64,000 bases of DNA from Psettodes erumei (taxonomy: Eukaryota; Chordata; Actinopteri; Pleuronectiformes; Psettodidae). Location of the stretch: positions 558,001 to 622,000 of the forward strand of contig JAFBJZ010000376.1 in NCBI GenBank assembly GCA_016785225.1, given 5' to 3'. Made by a program: the position numbers and the translations under genes. Position 1 is the first letter of the stretch. Each line of letters begins with the position of its first letter. This document shows positions 13,179 through 23,303 of the stretch, piece by piece. Under the pieces are notes generated by a model. It was not told the DNA's origin. It searched no databases and saw only the letters and a program-made list of their open reading frames with translations.

Positions 13179-16100
13179 TCAGTTGTCGGTGTCTTCCTGA
13201 GAGAGAGAACAACAAGAAGCAGGGTATTCAGGTACGAGTGGCATGGAGCCATATGGATGTTTTAATGTCTCAAAGTGCTTAATCTACCCCCAACTAACCA
13301 AAAGTGAATTCAAATAAATTGGGATTCAGTCCAATGTTATTTGAGCTGACTAGCTAATGCTATCCCATGGAAAAAAAGGAATGTAGTTGAAGTGAAAATA
13401 ATTTTAAATGATTTAAATCCCTCTTGTAAGTCAACCGAGCCCATGTAGAACCCTAACCCATGTTCGTAATGGAAATACTGAAGCTTACGGCGCTTTGAGG
13501 TTCCGCGCGACCGATGCAGAACTGTGACTCAATTCTCTCTATCAGCTGTTCCCAATTTTAACAGATTATCAGCCGGTGCCAGAGCGCAGTCTTACCTCCG
13601 TAGCGTCCGCTGGGTCAGCATCAACAGGTGACTCTGCCACGTTCTGCGCCGCCGAGGCGTCGTCACCCTGGAAAAGAGACGAAAAGCACGTGGTGCTGTA
13701 GTCACAGGAGATCCAAAAACACCTTTGTGGCTGTTTTGGAAGGAATTTACAAGTGAACACTAATGTGTGTTGATGCATTTTTTGGGAGGGGTGCTCATGG
13801 ACAACTTGTTAGGAAGCCACAGAACCGAACATAAATTTGCACATGAACAACACAAACAAACTCATCGACTCTTGTTTCTTGACGGTCATGATGATTGGTG
13901 GTCACTGAGTGAGTGGGCTGACAGACAGAGATGAGGCCTGGAGCACTAATGAAGGAGGTAGGGTGGGTGGGTTGGTTGGGGGCCTTGATTGCACCGTGTC
14001 ATTGAACTGACCTTCCTTAATGGGGAGCATTGGTGACTGACATAACCTTAAACCAGTTATTGCACCTTCTCCCCCTGCTGTTGCGTTTAACACCACCCAT
14101 CAAGCCTCCATCTGCTCCCACGGCAGAGCCACATAGAGGTGTGCTCATGTAAACATGCTCACCCACACACACACAAACACATACTTGAGCTACAGTATGC
14201 CAGCAAACGCTGCCTTTTCTATCTACTGTGATCAGACTAAACTTTGGCTGAAGATAAAGATTTGTTCAGCCATGTTTTTTTTTTAACGCATGAATCAAAC
14301 CTGAAGTAACCCGGGCAAACCGTAATCCTTCAAAGCAAAATCAAAGTGATACCTCACCGTCGACAGCTTTATTGTTCCCAGAGCAATTTTCAAACAGAAA
14401 TGGCTTCCTGGGGATGTGAAATACAGCTGCCTCTTTTTATTGCACGTCGCTGAAAAGATCTGAGCAATAAGCCTTGTTTGTTGAGACCGCTTTCTATTTT
14501 CCGTCATGTATCCTCTGTTGTCCAATACTCTACAGACACCCCCCCGCCTCATTGTCATTTTTCCTCTCCTTCTGCCTTTCTGTGGCTTTTGTGCCTCCTG
14601 ATATGAGTCACCAGCAGCCGATGAATTGGTGAAACAACCAGATGAGGAGATTAATCAAGACGCATCGTCCTAGTATCCTCTGTTCACTGGTGTGTGTGTC
14701 AGACACAGGAGACACTCTTTGATGGGCTCTCTCTCTCAACCTGGCATCAATTTTTAAAAATGAAATCAATATTAATGATGTTTAATAGCCGAGCTGCCTG
14801 GGACTGATGGTTAAATGAGGACAATCTGCCACACGCTGCGTGTCAGTCGCTCACTGGGAACCCCAGGATTCTTTATTTTATATTTCATCTCTCACTTGGT
14901 ATTTGTTCCTCTGTCAGTCAGTCAGTTCGGTGTCTGCTCGTGCGCCCGTTTGTCCGTTTTGCCTGCCACTCCGTCGGCTCCTCATAATGAGGCCAATCAC
15001 ATTCCAGGTGGAGCTCTGTCACTGTTTTATCCCTCAGGGCGAACACCAACTATTAGTTACCTAGTGGCTTTAATAACATGACTGCTACAAAAGACCAAAG
15101 GATTTGATTGGGTGTTTGTGGGAAATACCATCTTATTAAAATCAAATGCACAGGGGCTTTTGCCAGCGGACCAAAGATGAAACCAGCGGGGGCGAGGCTT
15201 TGTTGATTGCCTCAGTTAGAGAACTGCTGAGACAACACGTTGTTCAGGTGTTGTTTCTCGCCACTGGCAGAAGAATAACTTGATAATTTCTTACGCTTTC
15301 GTAGGGCACTTTTCACTAAATACAGGCAATTAAAGTGGAGCTGATGAAGTGTGTGCATGTATGCTGTTATCGCTCGGTGGCTAAATTGTTGTTATGGATT
15401 CCCCCGTGTTTCATCGCTAATTAAGGGATGGGAGATTAGGCATCACAACAAACAGTGAACAAAGTGTTTGCGTTGCCCAAGGAAATATGTGATTGGCTCA
15501 TCATTTCCCACTACTCACAGCGATGTTATGAGAGAAGAGGCTAATTGCAGGCAAATTGAGTCCTACCCTCAGAATCACATCCTCGCCTAACATCTCATTA
15601 ATCCAGATATATAACAGTGGAGGTCTGGGGGAAGTGCCAACTCATATATGTGAAACTATATAACTGTGTTTACAAAAGTATACATGAGGAGCGGGTAAAA
15701 CAGAAGCAGCAAAAATCCCAGAAAAGGGGAAAGGAGAATAATTTTTCATATTTGTTTGTGTGACGCAGGAGTAAATTGTCTACGGTGAGCTGTGTCTGCC
15801 TCCTCCTCCTCCTCCTCCTCCTCCTTTGGACAAACGAAGGCCAGACTGACTGATGAACAACGCGGGGAAAAGCTAACGACATGTAGCGGCTTTCATTTCG
15901 GAGAAGAAAGACGCATGGCACATAGGAGCTGCGATGACAAACGACTCAAGGTCAGGAGGCCATTTTGGCACGGCGAAGAGTTATCGCTGGCAGCCCGCGG
16001 CTTGAAATGGAGGGATGTGCCATGACGCAAACTACCCTGTCTGAAGGCACATGTAAGTGTGTGGAGGAGTGTAAGGAGCTTTAAAGTTGAACCAAAGATT

Positions 16101-17639
16101 CAGTAAGGAACTGTAAAATATGATGATAACGAAATGTTTGTGCATATTTTCCCATTTGAAATGAAGACAAAACTGTTTTCTCTACTATATATATATTTTT
16201 TACTTTACTTTAAATCAAAGGTATCTCTCTTACTGGTTTGGCAGGGTCCTTCTTGACCAATCCAGTGGCAGCGGCGATACTCCCTGCGCTCTCCACAGTT
16301 CTGTGGGCCACAGCTGTAACCCCGGTAACCACCGCTCCACCCACCTGAGACACACCTGTCACAGTTTTACCTGCAACTGAAGAGAGAGGAGGAGAAGAGA
16401 GGGGGAGGGGTTTCAAGGGGGTGTATCCATACAGAGTCTCAGCACCTGTGAGGATTGGCGTGAGGACAAAGATGATCCCACAATACTGGATTTCGAAGCC
16501 TCCGCAGTGATCGGGAAGGAAACGTAATTTGAGTGGCGCTACCCTTTAGTGACTTGTCTTCAACTGTGAGTGATTTGTAGCAGGAAATAGAAATTACTGT
16601 AGTTGCCAACATTCAAGATCAAACTGGGTTTCAAAATGTGATGGTCACAGTCAAATCCAAACAGACTAACTTACTGCCTGCAGCATTATAACAGAGGTCT
16701 ACAGAGTTTTCAGATACTCTGCTGCCTCACCTTGAAACGCCCTACAGAATTATTTAAACAGGATCATCACCTGTAATGTCATTTGGTCGACCGAAAAACC
16801 TCAGGATCCGCCTGGAGGCTCCTTACCTTACAAAGGCCTCCTATAATCCTCATTGAGTTTCACCCCGCCTTTTATTGTCTGAGCAATGGTTTTGGATATC
16901 AGAGCATCTGGTTTTCCATGTTTCCTTTGAATTTGATATAAACTTTCTGCATTAGGGCTATGTTGTGAATAAGATTATTTTTTATTTCTGCATGATTTCG
17001 CTTTTAAAATTAAGGCCTAAAATATCAAACCAATATTAACAGTCTCAGCATATATAACTAATTCAGCTTCTGATCTGTTTCACCACAAGCGCTGAATTCT
17101 GGTTACACAGTGCTAAAAACTTGTTGAACTGCTCACAGCTGACTGATGACATGGGGTCACAAGTAGACATTTAAGAGGCAACCAAAAGCAGAAAGGCTGG
17201 AAAGCCATTGTGGAACAGTGTTACACAAACTAATTGCCTATGGTCATCCTGAAAGCAGATGATCAGATCATGGGTCTAATGTAGGGAATGAGAGAAGAGA
17301 TATCATCTGTCCTCCCTTTCCTTACAGGCTTTAATGTTTCTCTTATTACCCCTGCTAACTATACATTTCAGATGTGTGTAGGACTCCACAATACAGCCAT
17401 TTCCCTGGATGCCTACAGCAGGTGGGCTCCCATGGCCTCGCTGCTTGTTATGTATGAGAAATGACGAGGCCCGGGTGGCGCACAGGGAGTTACTGAGGAT
17501 GTGAAATATGACACTTACCTGCAGAGTCCCAGTATTTTTCTCTTACTGACCACCAGATAACCCAGTGAGATAATAACCTGACCTTTTTTGCTTGTGTAAA
17601 AGGATGGGCTGTGTAAATTCAAGGTTGCCCCCCACCCCC

Positions 17640-17691
<52 letters not shown>

Positions 17692-18096
17692 GACAAGGGA
17701 TTGGACCAGATGTATTTAAGTCTGTGTTAATGTATGTTGTCATTACCTGTTGTTACTCCATCCTTTGTTTTGGTACCTAAGAAAAGGAAGTGCAGGTGAT
17801 GCTCGGTTAGTCTACAAATATAGGAATACAGTTCACTACTGTAGCCCAGTAATGATCAAAATGCCCGTACACGTTCAGGCTCAGAGTTGTGTCTAATAAA
17901 TATAAAATGAAAATAATAACTTTCTGTCCCATTTTCACATAGGCTGGGCTGATCATCAGGGAATGAAGCACCCACCGACAAACATGACCCCATCTTTCGT
18001 CATCTCAGCTGCTCCGGTCACTCCCTGCTTGGTTTTCTCCGCCGCTGCCACGACCCCATCCTTAGCTTTAGAAAAACCCTTCATGAACGCATCCAT
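13179..18096 (-). CDS. snca: Alpha-synuclein-like protein, complete gene (5 coding exons)
   Basis: Synucleins are small presynaptic proteins that fold into an amphipathic helix on acidic vesicle membranes. Coding exons on the minus strand: 18096-17976 (121 bp), 17776-17747 (30), 16376-16234 (143), 13667-13596 (72), 13196-13179 (18); total 384 bp, 127 residues plus stop. All borders are GT-AG and all phases agree. The first coding exon (121 bp) and the third (143 bp) match the coding lengths known for human SNCA exons 2 and 4. The N-terminus reads MDAFMKGFSKAKDGVVAAAE with KTKQGV, MTKDGV and KTKDGV repeats. The NAC-like core GGAVVTGVTAVAHRTVESAG then SIAAATGLVKKD is much closer to alpha- than beta- or gamma-synuclein. 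The second coding exon is four codons short, the tail is about 30 residues and acidic (ends EEDTDN), and there is no tyrosine anywhere. Assignment to snca is strong on the core; the tail alone would not decide it. Confidence 0.93.
13668..14569 (-). other. snca: Synuclein intron, 3' part
   Basis: This is the part of the large synuclein intron next to the 72 bp exon. It holds short CA tracts (about 14164-14180) and T-rich stretches, and no exon I can support. Confidence 0.6.
14570..15640. promoter_or_regulatory. Candidate conserved non-coding block in the synuclein intron
   Basis: This block within the largest synuclein intron (13668-16233) lacks simple repeats and recognisable transposon sequence. 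It is rich in AT-core motifs such as GATTAATCAAG (near 14650), CTAATTAAGGG (near 15418) and CTCATTAATCC (near 15594), the kind of homeodomain-like sites that fill vertebrate enhancers. The equivalent large intron of human SNCA (intron 4) is known to hold conserved regulatory elements. Conservation itself cannot be seen from one sequence, so this is inference. Confidence 0.3.
15800..15825. repeat. (CTC)n trinucleotide tract
   Basis: About nine tandem CTC units in the synuclein intron. It reads as poly-Ser or poly-Arg in shadow frames but has no coding context. Confidence 0.9.
16377..17746 (-). other. snca: Synuclein intron between the 30 bp and 143 bp coding exons
   Basis: This is the intron between coding exons 2 and 3, about 1.37 kb. 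It contains a 50 bp CA tract (17642-17691) close to the tiny exon. Several isolated donor-like sites were checked (reverse strand near 17519, 16808 and 16675) but none flanks a synuclein-like peptide. The 30 bp exon at 17747-17776 was found by its KTKDGV-coding content and flawless GT-AG borders. Confidence 0.7.
17642..17691. repeat. (CA)n microsatellite, about 50 bp
   Basis: An uninterrupted run of about 25 CA units preceded by a C-rich stretch, inside the synuclein gene about 55 bp downstream (in the gene's direction) of its smallest exon. Confidence 0.97.
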
Positions 18097-18129
18097 GGCT
18101 GCTCGACTGGCTCCCAAATTAAAACGCGG
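18097..18129 (-). other. snca: Synuclein 5' UTR part of the first coding exon
   Basis: On the minus strand a pyrimidine tract and CAG acceptor (exon start 18129) precede 33 non-coding bases and then the ATG at 18096-18094. This mirrors human SNCA, where the start codon lies in the second exon after a short 5' UTR segment. Confidence 0.7.
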
Positions 18130-18231
18130 CTGAGAGAGAGAATGGAGGAAGAAAAAGAAAATAAAAACCTAGGAGCGTCAAAGGCACTCCCGAATACGCT
18201 CGGTGTGGGCTTATTAAAATCACACGTACCA

Positions 18232-18233
<2 letters not shown>

Positions 18234-18294
<61 letters not shown>
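18234..18294. repeat. (CA)n microsatellite, about 60 bp
   Basis: An uninterrupted run of about 30 CA units in the first synuclein intron, 105 bp upstream of the ATG-exon acceptor. Confidence 0.97.
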
Positions 18295-18296
<2 letters not shown>

Positions 18297-18602
18297 TACG
18301 ATGCCACCGCCCTACTTTTTCCTCCCTGATAGGTGTTGTCAAGCCAATACTACCGTCTGAAACATGTGTGCTGCTCTGGTGCCGCTGAAAAAAATCCCAC
18401 CTGTAGGAACTGGTTACAGCCCAGCTCGGGGAACCATGAATGGATTTACTATTGGTTTAAATGAACAAATCAATAAATAAACTGAGCTATTGTATCGCAG
18501 TGCTATGGTGGGAATTAAGTCACGAAGCAGCCGACGTTATGAAAAAGACACAGTAATTTTAAAGAAAGAGAAGGAGAAATCAAAGAGCTGTGGTCCACGC
18601 AC

Positions 18603-18720
18603 CTGTTTGCTTCAACTTCCTCCGCGGCGAGAATGCGATGAGTCTTCCGGGGTGACAGCCGAGATTCCCGGACCGAAAGAGCAGCAGCGAAACCGGTTTA
18701 TTGTCTCTCCAAACTACTAC
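18603..18720 (-). promoter_or_regulatory. snca: Probable non-coding first exon and promoter of synuclein
   Basis: Reading the minus strand, a moderately CpG-rich stretch ends in a good donor (AAACAG/GTGCGTGG, exon end 18603), about 470 bp upstream of the acceptor at 18129. This fits a non-coding exon 1 spliced to the ATG exon. No TATA box is evident. Upstream on the minus strand lie a 40 bp GT/CA tract (18729-18768) and a 92 bp one (18943-19034), so the promoter sits in a microsatellite-rich context. The start site is inferred. Confidence 0.4.
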
Positions 18721-18727
18721 AAAAGAC

Positions 18728-18728
<1 letters not shown>

Positions 18729-18768
<40 letters not shown>
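18729..18768. repeat. (GT)n microsatellite, 40 bp
   Basis: About 20 GT units, upstream of the putative synuclein first exon and opposite in strand to the longer CA tract 175 bp away. Confidence 0.97.
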
Positions 18769-18772
<4 letters not shown>

Positions 18773-18941
18773 TGTCTTTCGAACAGACAGACCGACAGTG
18801 AGAGAGAGAAGGCGCTCCACAGGTTTTGACAGACGCCTCCTATCTACGCGTCGGAGCGATGGAGAAGAAGAGGAAGGGCGATTAAACCCAGTGGTGCTGA
18901 TGCGAGAGAAGAGACGCTCCGCTGCTTGTCTGTCCGTCTGT

Positions 18942-18942
<1 letters not shown>

Positions 18943-19034
<92 letters not shown>
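18943..19034. repeat. (CA)n microsatellite, 92 bp
   Basis: About 46 uninterrupted CA units upstream of the synuclein first exon. Together with the GT tract at 18729-18768 it forms an imperfect inverted pair. Confidence 0.97.
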
Positions 19035-19037
<3 letters not shown>

Positions 19038-20130
19038 ATTACGTAGCCCCCCTCCCTCCGTGGGTTGCCCACAGTGTGTAGATGCAGAGAGCGTTTACCT
19101 CCCAAAAAATCATCAACCTGCTGAATGCATCTACGACCGAGCTACCAATTAGTGGCAGCCTAATTAAAGATAACACCACTGTTCTGCTCAGTGTTTCCCG
19201 CATGTGAGCGAGATGTTAACAGGCTCGGTAGCCTTCCAGTGTCCAATGTTTCCAATGTCACTTGCTGTCAAATGGCAGCAAAACGTTAGAAGCCATATCC
19301 ATTGTTAATATTGATTGATCATTTGGTATTACACACCAAGAAACGCCTGTTAATCAAGTGGAGAGCTCATAGCAACGATGTGAAAAAATGTTTTATTTAG
19401 TAAGCTTGAGAAGTTACATAAGATGGAATGATAACTGCCCCCATGCTGGGCTCTGGATGAGACATGGTGGTGACGGCACCAAAAATAAAAAATAAATAAA
19501 TCAACGTCTTCCTGAATGTTACTCAGCGAACCTCTGTGATTGAGATGGCGATCTCCCTCCTTAGGAACCAGATGGCCTCAAAGCTTTTCCCACTACTGCT
19601 CTGTACGCATCTTACTCGTCCTCCTGCCAAAGTCTGTTGCTATGTTTTTCTGCCCGTGAATCATCATCCACTATCACTCACACAGACGCAACGAGTACTT
19701 TTCTCCTCCCTGCTGCTTTCCATTGTGTGAGACTCCATTCATCCGTCATATTTAAGACTCGTGAGGTTCAGGGCACCTGGGTTCGAGTTAGTATGTGGGA
19801 GCCAATGGGAGCTGAGGTAAGCTATAAAAGCTATAAAATCATACAGCCCCTACCACACTGCCATCACTTTATATCATAAAACATGTAATAAAAAGCATTT
19901 TCAATGTTATGGAACACTATTTACGTTCATAATAATAAAGGAAACAATATTCTGCGGCGAACGTATGGCTGCACTTCGCCACCGGGCCATCAGTCCAATA
20001 TTCATGACGCTGAACGCGCGCGGACGTCCTGACGCTAATCCTTTGGAAGAAGTTGCAGCAACACGCTGCAGCTAAGTTACCACTACAGTACAATGTATTT
20101 GTATGGACGAGCTACAGTGCCGCCAAAAAA
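19035..20130. other. Spacer with no supported gene
   Basis: AT-rich sequence with short A runs. Open frames on both strands are short and unlike known proteins. I see no repeat family, RNA gene or clear regulatory motif. Confidence 0.5.
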
Positions 20131-20227
20131 GGGCCACTATTTCTTAAAATGTTCTACAAGCCCAGTCGTTTTTTGGTAGAGAAACAAACAAAAATCAGCC
20201 ACAGACAACCGGAATTCACCTGCTAGC

Positions 20228-20408
20228 ATGGCAGCTAGCTCCAGCGCTGCTGATAGGAGGACGCCGGCTCTGCTGGAGCTGGGACCGCCGCGCACTTTGA
20301 AACTTCCTGTCAGTGCATTCAGAGACTGTGAATTACAACAAGGCAGCGGACATGGGGGCAAAACGTTAAAACGACGTATAGTGGCGAGCAACGCCGTTCT
20401 TCCGACTC
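20228..20408 (+). CDS. Possible first coding exon of an unidentified gene
   Basis: A + strand ATG (20228) opens a frame beginning MAASSSAADRRTPALLELGP and running about 60 codons to a good donor (ACTCCT/GTAAGAG, exon end 20408). The surrounding 500 bp are CpG-rich compared with their neighbours, as at a promoter. The Ala/Ser-rich start is typical of many vertebrate N-termini, but I do not recognise the protein. The opposite strand is also open for 114 codons (20137-20481), which weakens the coding argument because GC-rich DNA opens frames by chance. No partner exon downstream was found. It may be a non-coding CpG-rich promoter. Confidence 0.2.
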
Positions 20409-23066
20409 CTGTAAGAGTGCTTTCATACATGTGATGGCGCTGACCACGAGACACGGGGCCCCGCGCAGCTCGTGGATTCACACGGGCCTTCCGCCCTCTC
20501 CCGTCCCTCTTACCTTGGATAAAAGTAAAGGACGCCGGACTTCATCGTGGGTCCCGGGACCGCACCACCAACCTGCTGAAAACAGACGTGTCTGCGAAAA
20601 AGTAAGAGGATGGATTTAACTTTTCTTTTTTTTTTTTTACTTGGCTGTTGTATGAAGGTGTGTGATGCAGTTTCTGGAGGGATGGGTGCCTTATGGAAAA
20701 GTCGACGCAACTGGGTTGCTGAAATGCTGAAGTTGAGCTTCATTGCTGGAAGTGTTGGAAACTCATCTGCACTGCTGTCATATATTCGTATGAAGAAGTA
20801 GATGGGGATGTACGGTGAGACTGCAGTTCCAGTGTTAAATCCATAAAGCCTGTGAATCTATTTGGTTTGAGTCTATATGAGCAAGAAGGTGGAATTTGTG
20901 TGTGTCACAGAAATGGCTGCAAATCATCACAATGGCCTCTGAAGTGATCTAATGATTTTGTGTGTCTGCGGTGTACTCCAGTGAAAGCCGTCCATGTGTT
21001 GTGTATGCAGCAGGACTTGTATGACAGTCATGTCAGTGAAATGAGCTCATCAGCTGGTTTGATTCACCTGTGTGTGTCCTCAGAGGTTGGTTACAATATT
21101 TTGCTCCACACGTCTGTGAAATTTCGCCTGGGTTCATAAATGTGGAAAAGTGAGTGAATTTAAAAAGAGGGTTGTTTTTAAATTTTTTGCTGTAAAAAAT
21201 CAAGTTCTTATTTTGTATTGTGGCCTGTGTGGGATTTGGATGGCTCTCCTGTCACTAACAGACTCAAAAATGTGTAAGTGTGTTTGCTTCCATAGTCACA
21301 TTGTTGTGAAAGAAACCAAATTTACCTACCGTCTGGCAAAAAAAATGTGAAGAATGAACCTTTCGGCCGTGCAGACAAGTTAAGTAGACATTTCTCAGAT
21401 CAGGTGCTCCCGCTCTTGCCTCTGAACATTCCCTCAATCCACAATTCATTTCTTTGGGGAAAAATGACAGCAACATTTTGAAGATTTCCAATTATATGGA
21501 CAGATGGATGAGGATGCCGACAGCACACAGCACTCTGATATGAGGGGTGTTACTCCGCATCCACGGCTTTAGCCTAATCTCACAGATTCATACGGGGGTA
21601 ATTCCTGCATGTCGACATCTTAAATGAATCTTTTCTTTTTTTTCCCCATGTCAAACCAGCAATTCCATCTGCATGAAGACACAAAGCATGTTCACGGTAT
21701 CAGTCACGCTGTCGGTCACATGGCGTCAATCATGGCAGAGCCGTCATGGCCCCGGGCCATTTATCATGAGCTGGACGGTCTCGGCAGCCCACAGGCTCAA
21801 TTAGAGGACCTGATGGTCGCCGACCTTTTCTTTGTATGTTTAAAAAAAATTAAAATAAAATTCTGTAATCCTGCGTTCACATGACACCGCAGGACGTTTT
21901 CTTTACTGGCCATATGTGCTTAACGGTGGGTAGATGTATGTATATGTGATGAGTCATACATTACTTTTAGCGAATCATTGCTAATGTTCACGTGGTCGTA
22001 CGTGTTCTGTGGTATCACAATTGACTGACTCAATATCTGTTTAAAAAAGAAAAAAAAGTCACTTCTGCACATTCTGTCCATGTGGCCCCAGGTGAACTGT
22101 AAAGTTACCTGTAGTTAGGAAATTACTGACCTAAATTCAACCAGACATTATCAAGAACTCTAATAATATAAAGCCCTCACACCATTTTATTGTAGTTATT
22201 TTTTATTTGATTTTAACTCTACACTACAGTTCATATACATGTTGGTCTTTACATGTGGCACTAACCAGTGACCTGTCTCACAGATACTGGCCTGTTTAAT
22301 GACTTCTGTCAGGTCTGAAAGAGCACGGGCAGGCAGCAAAGCAGCATCATTTATCTTCCTGTCAGCTGGACGCGTCATGAAGGGCTTGTTTTGTCAGACG
22401 CGACGCGCGACCATAGGTCATACCGACGAGGGATTGGTCCGTGGAACAGGAGAACTTTCTTCTGGCATTCCCTGCACGGCGTTGAGAGAGAGGCACGTCT
22501 CGCAGACACAGTTTCTGTCATCAGGAGCTGTCCATGATAACGAGCTGCCGGTTCGAGGCTTTTTCTTAAATGAACTGCGTGTATTTTGAGCACTTGTGTT
22601 TCTGTGAAGCTGCACATTTCTCTGCTTTTATGTGTTGCACTGTGAACTGCTTTTGTATGTGATGGTGATATGCAAATCAATGTTGAACTGAATTGGAAAG
22701 TCGTAACGACCCACCGGAAAAAAAGCTTTCTTGAGGTTTTCATTATTGAAAAGTCTACTTCAGTTTTATTTAAAAAAAAAACAGCCAAATGACTGTGGAC
22801 AGCAGAAAATTACCCATTTATGCCTTCACTCTGCACTTCTCAGTTGAATTCTGTATAAATAACCACCCGCAATGAATCATGGCGAGGAACGATGATGGGA
22901 TTTACAGAACCTGTCTCCAAATCTGTTCCTGAGTGTTTTGATAGACGCCGCTCGAAAGTCGGCTTTGTCATCCTTTTGTCCATCTTTATGCAGTTTGCAG
23001 TGATAACTTTTGAAATCTCACACTTGCTCTGTTACATAACCAGACACAGTGCTATCAGGACATAAC

Positions 23067-23093
23067 TGTGTGTGTGTGTGTGTGTGTGTGTGT
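23067..23093. repeat. (TG)n microsatellite
   Basis: About 13 uninterrupted TG units. Confidence 0.95.
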
Positions 23094-23259
23094 TCACTAG
23101 AAGAGGAAAGTTACAGTCTGCTGTACCAGCCAGGCACAAAGAAAGAGGCTTGTTGGATAAAAGACTCATCAAACCTCTGTACGGCTGCTGCAGCTCTGCC
23201 CCGCTGTCACCAGTGGCCACACTGTAATTGCCTTGTCTGCTCATCTTTTTCTCATTCTT

Positions 23260-23261
<2 letters not shown>

Positions 23262-23301
<40 letters not shown>
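23262..23301. repeat. (TG)n microsatellite, 40 bp
   Basis: About 20 uninterrupted TG units, followed by a short G run. Confidence 0.95.

Positions 23302-23303
<2 letters not shown>

Noticed and set aside
17520..17546. A 27 bp in-phase segment on the minus strand with a good donor, first taken as the small synuclein exon
   Set aside because: Its peptide (REKYWDSA) is not synuclein-like, and a far better exon coding TKTKDGVTT was found at 17747-17776.
18698..19105. 135-codon minus-strand frame with long Cys-Val repeats
   Set aside because: The repeat is the translation of a CA/TG microsatellite; the same holds for frames at 39576-39985 and 56954-57412.
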